A stretch of 64,000 bases of DNA from Buttiauxella brennerae ATCC 51605 (GTDB lineage Bacteria; Pseudomonadota; Gammaproteobacteria; Enterobacterales; Enterobacteriaceae): contig NZ_LXER01000040.1 of NCBI RefSeq assembly GCF_001654925.1, forward strand, positions 186,001 to 250,000, read 5' to 3'. Within the stretch, counting starts at the first letter, position 1; each line of letters begins with the position of its first letter. Both the position numbers and the translations under genes were made by a program. The notes beneath the pieces are model-generated. The model ran no database searches. It saw nothing but the letters and a program-made list of their open reading frames with translations, and was not told the DNA's origin. Of the stretch, positions 29,320 to 36,305 are shown piece after piece.

Positions 29320-30333
29320 ATGCAGCATTTCAAACATGTTTTGCCAAAAATTTCGCTGGTTGCTACCGCTGTTGCGGCGACAATTTTACTGATCGGATGT
29401 GGAGATGACGCAGCGCCAACAGGCCCTGTAGTCCTGAAAACAGCGTTTAACCAGTCTGAAAACAATCCACAATACAAAGCGTTAGTCTCTTTCAGTGATA
29501 AACTGGAAGCGGCGACTAATGGCCGCTACAAACTTGAAATTCACCCTAACGAACTGTTAGGTGACCAGCGTGCTTCACTGGAACTGGTTCAGTCTGGCGC
29601 GATTCAGATGGCGGTCGTCGCCAACCCGCTGGTGGAAAACTTCAATAAAAACTTCTCTGTTCTGGCCATGCCGTATGTTTACGACAACCCGGATCACCAG
29701 CGCAAAGTGTTTACCTCTGGCGTGCTCGATAACTTGTTTGCTTCCACCAAAGGCACCGGTTTTGAAGTGATCACCGCGTACACAGCAGGCGCACGCAGCG
29801 TTTACACCAAAGGTGCCGCTGTCACCAGCCCGGCCGATATGCAAGGCAAAAAGATCCGCGTGATGCAATCAGACACGATGATCAAAATGCTGAGTTGCAT
29901 GGGTGGAACCGGCGTGCCAATGGGCCAGGGCGAAGTTTATTCAGCGATTCAGCAGGGCGTGCTGGATGGTGCTGAAAACAACGAGATCACCTATTCCGAC
30001 CTGAAGCAGTACGAAGTGGCTCCGTACTTCTCTGCAACGCGTCACGTTATGGTGGCTGACCTGTTAGTCGCCAATGAAAACTTCATCGCCAAGATGGATG
30101 AAAGCGACCGCGAGCTGTTCCGCAAACTGGCTAAAGAGAGTACCCAGACTCAGTTCGAGCTGTGGGACAAAGCCCTTGATGGCGCACGCCAAACCGCGAA
30201 AGACAACGGCGCAGTCTTTACCGAAGTGGACATCAAACCATTCCAGGAACGTTGCAAACCGCTGCAAGCAGCCATGTTGACCACCCCGGAACAAAAAGCG
30301 CTGTACGAAAAAATTCGTGAGATGGCCGAGTAA
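29320..30333 (+). CDS. TRAP transporter substrate-binding protein (DctP family)
   Basis: 337-residue DctP-type solute receptor for a carboxylate. The signal peptide ends in a lipobox, LLIGC (Cys27), so the protein is probably lipid-anchored. The family's carboxylate-binding arginine is Arg180 in GKKIRVMQ, and the GVLDGAENN segment follows. It is the first gene of a dctP-dctQ-dctM unit, divergent from mdcR. Malonate or a related acid is an attractive ligand by context only; 2-keto sugar acids are the common alternative. Confidence 0.9.
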   Translation: MQHFKHVLPKISLVATAVAATILLIGCGDDAAPTGPVVLKTAFNQSENNPQYKALVSFSDKLEAATNGRYKLEIHPNELLGDQRASLELVQSGAIQMAVVANPLVENFNKNFSVLAMPYVYDNPDHQRKVFTSGVLDNLFASTKGTGFEVITAYTAGARSVYTKGAAVTSPADMQGKKIRVMQSDTMIKMLSCMGGTGVPMGQGEVYSAIQQGVLDGAENNEITYSDLKQYEVAPYFSATRHVMVADLLVANENFIAKMDESDRELFRKLAKESTQTQFELWDKALDGARQTAKDNGAVFTEVDIKPFQERCKPLQAAMLTTPEQKALYEKIREMAE

Positions 30334-30380
30334 TAAGGTTTGAAGTTTGGGGGATCTTCGGGTCCCCCGTGGAGATAAAA

Positions 30381-30923
30381 ATGAAAGTTTCCCAGTCCGC
30401 CCCCTCTACCGCTGTATCCAAATCTGATTTTTATTCGCTTGTCACACGAGTAAAACAGGCCGTGGATAAAGCTGCGTCTTATCTGTGTATTCTGATTGTT
30501 GGTTTAATGACGTTGCTGGTGACCTGGCAGGTGGCGTCGCGCTATCTGTTTAATAGCCCGAGCGCGGTCAGTGAAGTGCTGGCGCGTTATTTGTTTATCT
30601 GGCTGGTGCTGATCGGTGGGGCATATGTTTTTGGTCTGCGCGAGCACATGGCTATTACGTTTATGCGCGATAAAATGCCGCGTAAATTGCGTCTTTCTCT
30701 GGAAATCGTTGGCGAGTTAGCCACTTCAGTCTTTGCATTACTGGTGCTGACTATCGGTGGTTATATCGGTATGAGCCGCCAGATGGCACAGCTCGACTCC
30801 GCATTACAAATCCCTATCGGCATTATCTACATTGCGATTCCGCTGAGCGGAGCAATGACGCTGTTCTATTGCCTGTATAACCAATATGGGCTGTTCAGAA
30901 AGTTCTCCTCGAAACAAGATTAA
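30381..30923 (+). CDS. TRAP transporter small permease (DctQ)
   Basis: 180-residue inner-membrane protein with four hydrophobic segments, including the family pattern TWQVASRYLFNSPSA and a REHMAITF motif. Start ATG 30381 follows GGAGATAAAA. It pairs with the DctM gene 12 bases downstream. Confidence 0.92.
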   Translation: MKVSQSAPSTAVSKSDFYSLVTRVKQAVDKAASYLCILIVGLMTLLVTWQVASRYLFNSPSAVSEVLARYLFIWLVLIGGAYVFGLREHMAITFMRDKMPRKLRLSLEIVGELATSVFALLVLTIGGYIGMSRQMAQLDSALQIPIGIIYIAIPLSGAMTLFYCLYNQYGLFRKFSSKQD

Positions 30924-30935
30924 TCAGGTGTTGAT

Positions 30936-32243
30936 ATGGATATTGCGATTGTTGTTGCCCTTGTAATGTTTAGCGGTGTGTTTATTTTACTGCTGGCGGG
31001 AACGCCAATTAGTATCAGCATCGGGATTTCATCTTTTGCCGCGATGTTACTTATATTGCCTTTCGATGGTGCGATATTAACCTCTGCACAGCGTGTGTTT
31101 GTCGGCCTCGACTCCTTTGCCTTATTAGCCATTCCTTTCTTTATATTGGCGGGGAATTTAATGAACAATGGCGGGATAGCCATTCGTTTAATTAATTGTG
31201 CAAAATTGATCAGTAACTTCCTGCCGGGGCCTCTGGCGCAAACCAACGTCGTCGCCAACATGCTGTTTGGCTCCATCAGTGGTTCAGGCGTGGCATCTGC
31301 GGCAGCGGTCGGTGGCATCATGTCGCCAATTCAGAAAAAAGAGCAGTATGACCCGGCGTTTAGTGCCGCGGTGAATATCGCTTCTGCACCAACGGGTATG
31401 CTGATCCCGCCGAGTAACTCTTTGATTGTTTACGCAACGGTTGCAGGCAGCGTGTCTATTTCTGCTCTGTTTATGGCGGGTTATGTGCCTGGCATTCTGT
31501 GGGGTTTAGGTGTGATGCTGGTAGCGGGTTTTATTGCCAAACGCCGGGGTTATGTCGCCGACCGTTCTGCGGATAAAGGAAAAACGTTACGCATTCTGTT
31601 TGATGCAATTCCAAGCCTGATGATGATTGTTGTAGTTATCGGCGGCATTCTGGGTGGCGTGTTTACCGCAACAGAAGCCTCGGCAATTGCGGTGGTTTAT
31701 TCACTGGTGCTCGGCGTTATTTACCGCAATATCAAAATGGATGATTTGCCGAAGATATTTCTCGCGACCGCGAAAATGACGGCGATTGTTATTTTCATGC
31801 TGGCGGCATCGTCGATTATGTCGTGGGTCATGGCGTTTACCAAAATCCCTGCGCTGATTGCATCCGGTTTACTTTCTGCGACAGATAGCTTCATCGTTAT
31901 TCTGCTGATTATGAACCTGGTATTGCTGCTGGTGGGCACCTTTATGGACCCAACGCCTGCGGTATTAATTTTCACCCCAATCTTCCTGCCAATCTGCATG
32001 CAGTTTGGCATGGACCCGGTGCATTTCGGTATCATGATGGTGTTCAACTTGTCGCTTGGCACGATAACGCCACCAGTCGGGCCAATCTTATTTACTGGCT
32101 GTAAAGTCGGGGATATTAAGATTGAGCGCGTGATTAAACCACTGCTACCATTCTTTGCTGTGATTGCGATTGTACTGATGATGGTGACCTATTTACCGGC
32201 CATCACCATGGCACTGCCACAGAGCATGGGTCTGGTGAAGTAA
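30936..32243 (+). CDS. TRAP transporter large permease (DctM)
   Basis: 435-residue ion-coupled permease with about 12 hydrophobic segments. The conserved DctM motifs FALLAIPFFILAGNLMN, NMLFGSISGSGVASAAAVG and IPPSNSLIVYA are present. Co-transcribed with the receptor and small subunit and followed by a strong terminator. Confidence 0.94.
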   Translation: MDIAIVVALVMFSGVFILLLAGTPISISIGISSFAAMLLILPFDGAILTSAQRVFVGLDSFALLAIPFFILAGNLMNNGGIAIRLINCAKLISNFLPGPLAQTNVVANMLFGSISGSGVASAAAVGGIMSPIQKKEQYDPAFSAAVNIASAPTGMLIPPSNSLIVYATVAGSVSISALFMAGYVPGILWGLGVMLVAGFIAKRRGYVADRSADKGKTLRILFDAIPSLMMIVVVIGGILGGVFTATEASAIAVVYSLVLGVIYRNIKMDDLPKIFLATAKMTAIVIFMLAASSIMSWVMAFTKIPALIASGLLSATDSFIVILLIMNLVLLLVGTFMDPTPAVLIFTPIFLPICMQFGMDPVHFGIMMVFNLSLGTITPPVGPILFTGCKVGDIKIERVIKPLLPFFAVIAIVLMMVTYLPAITMALPQSMGLVK

Positions 32244-32277
32244 AAGATGGGCGTTTGAATCAAATACCTTTCATATT

Positions 32278-32299
32278 CTGGCGGGGTTTGCCCCGCCAG
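32278..32299 (+). terminator. Terminator after the TRAP operon
   Basis: Nine-base GC-rich stem CTGGCGGGG/CCCCGCCAG with a TTTG loop (32278-32286, 32291-32299), followed by TTCGCTTTT. Located 35 bases past the dctM stop. Confidence 0.85.
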
Positions 32300-32319
32300 T
32301 TCGCTTTTGCTGCTTTACC

Positions 32320-32985
32320 TCACAATCCGCTACTGCTGAATGCTTTTCTTTTTGTACACCCAGGAAATAGACCTGCTACATTCTCAGGTAAATCAACCTT
32401 CGCCAGAAAACTTATCAGTTCATAATCTGAAATAAGATTGAATTTTTTCATTACCATATATTTATGTGACAAGACCGTTTTGCGATTGAGATTTAACTCA
32501 ACGGCTATTTCCTGTATGGACTTGCCATTGAAATAGCGTCCGGCTACGTTGATCTGTTGAGGGGATAATGTGCGGTAGCGGCAGTTCTGGCAATTGTTTA
32601 GTCCAGCATCAAATGAATTATTGTTGCGTATTTCCCACTGTAGCAAAACGGTTTTTTTTATCTCGCTAAGATTTTCTGTGCGATTGATATACACCATTTT
32701 TTTTGTGCAATGTGGTAGGCGATTAGAGATGTTGTGGTTTTCTCTATCGTACAATCCTATTACCAGACTGTTTTTTTTTCGCTTTTTTAATAACGGATGG
32801 CAGATGTACCTTTCGCCAGCCTCAAGGGAGATGACAATGATATCTGCATCTTGAATTGTTTGATCGTTTAAACAATCAAAGTACCTGCTACTTATCTTAA
32901 ATTGTTCCATAAGTATATGACTGAGGAACAGTTTTAATCCGTGGTTATATAACTTGTATTCACCATCAATAATGATGTTAATCAT
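32320..32985 (-). CDS. LuxR-type (GerE HTH) transcriptional regulator, fimbria-linked
   Basis: 221-residue regulator with a degenerate receiver-like N-terminal half (MINIIIDGEYKLYNHGLKLFL, no clear phosphoacceptor signature). The C-terminal LuxR helix-turn-helix lies at about residues 138-195 (LSPQQINVAGRYFNGKSIQEIAVELNLN). A CxxC pair (NNCQNCRYR) sits just before the HTH. The ribosome site GGCGGAAAA precedes the ATG. AT-rich codon use and position beside a fimbrial operon suggest it controls fimbriae; target unproved. Confidence 0.8.
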   Translation of the reverse strand: MINIIIDGEYKLYNHGLKLFLSHILMEQFKISSRYFDCLNDQTIQDADIIVISLEAGERYICHPLLKKRKKNSLVIGLYDRENHNISNRLPHCTKKMVYINRTENLSEIKKTVLLQWEIRNNNSFDAGLNNCQNCRYRTLSPQQINVAGRYFNGKSIQEIAVELNLNRKTVLSHKYMVMKKFNLISDYELISFLAKVDLPENVAGLFPGCTKRKAFSSSGL

Positions 32986-33346
32986 TTTTCCGCCAAAGAG
33001 AACCGTCGCGCTATTTTATAAAAGCTCAGGTGGGTTGCTGTTATTTAATGCTTGCAGATATTCAGGCGAAGTTGAATGTAATTACAATAATAGCAATCAA
33101 AATGCCAGATGGCACAAATATGAATAAACCGAGAAATCTCTGTATCAACGAGGTTGATTATGTTTGCGGGTAATATTTAATTCAATGATTTTTCGGTCCA
33201 AATTAGGACTCATTTCCGCTCGCGAGATTTTACATATTCTAGTGAATGTATCATATAATTAGCATGCTAAGGATGGTTTTTCTCAGCATGGACTAGTAAA
33301 AACCTTAATATTCATTGTGTTAAAACTATAAGCTTCAAATATCGCT
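32986..33346. promoter_or_regulatory. Divergent AT-rich region with palindrome TTAGCATGCTAA
   Basis: 361 bases between the LuxR-type and Crp-like regulators, with no gene. A perfect 12-base palindrome (33259-33270) lies 76 bases before the Crp-like gene. A near repeat, CTCAGCATGGACTAG, follows at about 33282-33296. The ATTAGCATG half-site recurs upstream of the pilin operon. Confidence 0.5.
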
Positions 33347-33997
33347 ATGAAAAAAAGAATTGATCCTGATTCTCTTCCCAAGAGAGCTCTGTCTAAATAC
33401 ACCGGAATGCTGGTAGAGAAACTGAGCCCTTATGTCGACTACAAACTCTATCCTACCGGCAGGCGTTTAGCGTTTGAGAAAGATAGTGTTCCTAAGTGTT
33501 ACCTTATTAGAAGCGGGGCCGTCACTCTCCATCAGCAACCTGGTGACACTTTAATTGGTATGTTTGAAGCGCCTTCTATCAGAGGGGGAGTACAGCCCCA
33601 GGCCAATATTTTCTGTGCTAGCCTGGCACTCAGAGTCTCTATCCCTTCTGAAATAGCCGTACTGGACCACTGCCAGTTGCTGGAACTCATTGGCCAGCAC
33701 GGGCTTTGGGAAATCTTCGCCATGCATCTGCAGGCTGTAACTAATGCCCTCTTTACACACACCTTGCAGTTATCACCATCCAGCTCGTTTGAGATAGTTC
33801 GCAACCAATTAATAGAGCTAATGAATGAGCCTAAGCTTTTGCGTGAAAGTTTACCTGCGGAAAAATATATACGTAGCAAAACTGGAATATCACGTAGCGG
33901 TACTATGCGCATTCTCTCTGAAATGAAAGCGGGTGGTTCTATCAAAATGGAGAATGGAATGCTTAAATCGATTGATAAAGTTTATGATATTAAATGA
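33347..33997 (+). CDS. Crp-like (cNMP-binding fold, winged helix) regulator
   Basis: 216-residue protein with a degenerate cyclic-nucleotide-binding-like barrel (about residues 25-125) and a C-terminal helix-turn-helix (YIRSKTGISRSGTMRILSEM, about 171-190). It resembles the IprA/YaiV group of enterobacterial regulators. No phosphate-binding cassette for cAMP is recognisable. No good ribosome site precedes the ATG. Probably a local regulator of the fimbrial operon. Confidence 0.75.
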   Translation: MKKRIDPDSLPKRALSKYTGMLVEKLSPYVDYKLYPTGRRLAFEKDSVPKCYLIRSGAVTLHQQPGDTLIGMFEAPSIRGGVQPQANIFCASLALRVSIPSEIAVLDHCQLLELIGQHGLWEIFAMHLQAVTNALFTHTLQLSPSSSFEIVRNQLIELMNEPKLLRESLPAEKYIRSKTGISRSGTMRILSEMKAGGSIKMENGMLKSIDKVYDIK

Positions 33998-34347
33998 AAT
34001 TGTACTTTAGCAAGGCTACTGACTTTTTTCATTGTCGGCATCCTTTCCTCTACCCCCGTTGATTTGATTTTTTATTAAGAGGCCAGCGAAATATAGCTCA
34101 AACAGTGCGTTAGTTTCGCCAGTCCAACCCTGGACCATTTCGCAAGTGAAAATTATTAACTTGCGTTGTAAAGTGCTCACGCAATACAACCTGACTAAAG
34201 AAATTAGTAATATTGCGGTTCATTTACAACACTCAGCCATATAAGTTTTTCTTTCGTAGTTAACTAAATGGAATGATAAATCTCAAACTCTATTAGCATG
34301 ATGCTGATAAGGTTTGATATTTATTTTATATAAAAAAGGGACACAAA
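33998..34347. promoter_or_regulatory. Fimbrial operon upstream region
   Basis: 350 AT-rich bases without a gene. It carries the imperfect palindrome at 34281-34319 and ends in the pilin ribosome site AAAAAAGGGA. No pair of inverted repeats flanking a promoter (fimS-like invertible switch) was found. Confidence 0.45.
34281..34319. promoter_or_regulatory. Imperfect 39-base palindrome before the pilin genes
   Basis: Left arm TCTCAAACTCTATTAGCAT (34281-34299) pairs with ATGCTGATAAGGTTTGATA (34301-34319) at 15 of 19 positions around a central G. Its core ATTAGCATG is shared with the palindrome before the Crp-like gene, so a common regulator is likely. Confidence 0.6.
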
Positions 34348-34893
34348 ATGAATAATACATTTTTCAAAAAAGTGACGCTTGCATCTTTAGTTGCAGCAAG
34401 CGCTCTTGTTGGTTCTATGGCAAATGCTTCAGCAGAAGAAAACTCAAGTATCAAGGCTCTGCAAGTTTCAGGTTCTATTAGCGCTCCAGCTTGTGTAGTA
34501 GAAATGCCTTCTAACTCAGTAGATCTGGGTTCTCCTCTGATGGCTGACCTGAAAACTTCAGATCAAGCACCAGCACAGCTTTATACCCGTACTCTGCGCA
34601 TTAACATCAATGAGTGTGAAACCATTAATGCAGAAATCTCTGTTATTGGTACCGCAGACTCCACAGACAGCACAATTCTGACCAATGGCGCGACAACAAA
34701 TGCAGCGGCTAATGTTGGTATTGCTATGTGGAACCACGCTGACGGTGTCCAGTACAAGCTCGGCAGTGAACCAATTAAAGCAACTGCTCCAGTAAATAAC
34801 CTGGATTTCGCATTAGTAAAATCTAGCGCAACTAGCACAGTGACTGCGGGCGACGTGTCTACAACCGCTCAAGTTAAAGTCACTTTCCTCTAA
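34348..34893 (+). CDS. Fimbrial major subunit (FimA-like pilin), first copy
   Basis: 181-residue pilin with a 30-residue Sec signal peptide (...MANASA). It has an incomplete Ig fold with two cysteines (SAPACVV and ININECET) forming the usual disulphide. Residues like FimA (IGTADSTDSTIL, ANVGIAMW) place it in the type 1-like group. It ends KVTFL rather than the common aromatic-Gln end. AAAAAAGGGACAC is the ribosome site. Polymerised at the cell surface by the chaperone and usher downstream. Confidence 0.88.
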   Translation: MNNTFFKKVTLASLVAASALVGSMANASAEENSSIKALQVSGSISAPACVVEMPSNSVDLGSPLMADLKTSDQAPAQLYTRTLRININECETINAEISVIGTADSTDSTILTNGATTNAAANVGIAMWNHADGVQYKLGSEPIKATAPVNNLDFALVKSSATSTVTAGDVSTTAQVKVTFL

Positions 34894-34932
34894 TAGTTAT
34901 TTGCTGATCAGTTTAAAAATAAGGGATTTATT

Positions 34933-35499
34933 ATGAACAAAAAGATTTTAGCTCTTTCTTTGGCTATGGCATTTTCTGGCCTTGTGGGTATTAGCCATGC
35001 AGCACAAGAAGCAAGCGTTACTGACATTACCCTGACCGGCCAGGTTACTGATTACATTGCTTGTGAAGTGGATGCACCAGCTTCCGTGCAGTTTGATAAC
35101 ATCAGCATTTACGATATTGGTACTGTGGCATCAAAGAAACCTTATAAAAATAACGCTGGTGCTGTTTATGACATCATCTTGAGCAAATGTCCTGCTGGGC
35201 AGACTGTTTCTGTCACCATCATGGGTACCGCAGATGCTGAAAACAGCGATCTGATCGCACTGGATGCAGCACCTGGTAGCGCAAAACATGTAGCAATTAG
35301 CTTCTGGGACCAAAATCTACTTACCAGTGAGCATTTATTAATTGCAGCTAACACTGGCAGCTCACTGGTTCATAGCACAGAGAGCCAAGGGGGAGTTCGC
35401 ATTCCTCTGTACGTTGCTCCAGCTCAAACTATTGATTCTGAAAAAGTTGTTTCTGGCACCATCAGCGCTACGACTAACGTTAAAGTTAACTTCCTTTAA
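34933..35499 (+). CDS. Fimbrial subunit, second pilin
   Basis: 188-residue pilin paralogous to the previous gene. Signal peptide ends ...GISHA; cysteines are at DYIACEV and LSKCPAG; GTADAENSDLIALD and HVAISFWD mirror the first pilin; the end is KVNFL. It could be a minor subunit or an alternative shaft protein. A terminator hairpin follows. Confidence 0.86.
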   Translation: MNKKILALSLAMAFSGLVGISHAAQEASVTDITLTGQVTDYIACEVDAPASVQFDNISIYDIGTVASKKPYKNNAGAVYDIILSKCPAGQTVSVTIMGTADAENSDLIALDAAPGSAKHVAISFWDQNLLTSEHLLIAANTGSSLVHSTESQGGVRIPLYVAPAQTIDSEKVVSGTISATTNVKVNFL

Positions 35500-35517
35500 T
35501 TAGAAATTAGTCATCTG

Positions 35518-35545
35518 ATGGCTGGCATTTTTGCCAGCCATTTTT
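35518..35545 (+). terminator. Intra-operon terminator between pilins and chaperone
   Basis: Perfect ten-base stem ATGGCTGGCA/TGCCAGCCAT (35518-35527, 35532-35541), T4 loop and T-rich tail. It probably lets pilin transcripts outnumber chaperone/usher transcripts. Confidence 0.85.
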
Positions 35546-35561
35546 ATCTGTGGAATACATT

Positions 35562-36281
35562 ATGAAATTACATTCTTTCGTCACGGCAGCTATTTTTGCA
35601 CTGACCAGCCTGAGTTTTTCTTCCTATGCTACGGTTCAGCTTTCAGCAAACCGTGTTTATTATCATGCCAAAGATCCGGATATTAATCTTACGGTTAAAA
35701 ATGCAGAAGACCGCGAGTACTTAGTTCAATCATGGGTTGATGCCAAAGGTAATCCACAACTTGAACAAAATGCAAAACTGCCTTTTATTGTTTCACCTCC
35801 TCTTTTCCATATGGCAAATAAAAGTGAAGCGATTGTTCAGGTGATGTATGCCGGTGACGGTTTGCCAACCGATCGTGAAAGCCTTTTGTGGTTAGATGTC
35901 AAAGCTATTCCAGCAATGACAGATGGCGAAAAGATCGTTAAAACCAAAGTCATGGTTGCGGTACTGACTCGTATTAAAGTCTTCTATCGTCCTGAGAACC
36001 TTCCAGGTAACCCGGAAGATGCTATCACCAATCTTTCCTGGAAGAGGTTGAGTAACGACACGGTAACAGTGACCAATAATTCTCCTTACTACGTTGTTAT
36101 GAATAAAGTCTTAATTAATAACGAAGCGTTAAAAATATCTATTGAGGATAACAACACCGTAGTCGCCCCCCATGGCGAACAGACCTACAAAGTGAAATCT
36201 GCACCTGCTGGCGCGAAAGTTGTCTGGACCGCTATGAACGAATTTTCTGTTACTTCGCCTGAGAAAACAGCGACGCTCTAA
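35562..36281 (+). CDS. Periplasmic fimbrial chaperone (PapD family)
   Basis: 239-residue two-domain Ig chaperone. Signal peptide ends ...SSYATVQ. The G1-strand and subunit-binding pattern are visible (LSANRVYYHAKD, IVSPPLFHM, RESLLWLDVKAIPAM). It donates a strand to pilin subunits and hands them to the usher. ATG 35562 is preferred to an upstream GTG. The gene lies between the pilins and the usher, as usual. Confidence 0.92.
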   Translation: MKLHSFVTAAIFALTSLSFSSYATVQLSANRVYYHAKDPDINLTVKNAEDREYLVQSWVDAKGNPQLEQNAKLPFIVSPPLFHMANKSEAIVQVMYAGDGLPTDRESLLWLDVKAIPAMTDGEKIVKTKVMVAVLTRIKVFYRPENLPGNPEDAITNLSWKRLSNDTVTVTNNSPYYVVMNKVLINNEALKISIEDNNTVVAPHGEQTYKVKSAPAGAKVVWTAMNEFSVTSPEKTATL

Positions 36282-36305
36282 CCGTAGGTAAAACTGAAGC
36301 TTGCC

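Noticed and set aside
32986-34347. fimS-like invertible promoter switch
   Set aside because: No pair of matching inverted repeats bracketing a promoter and no FimB/FimE-type recombinase gene nearby.
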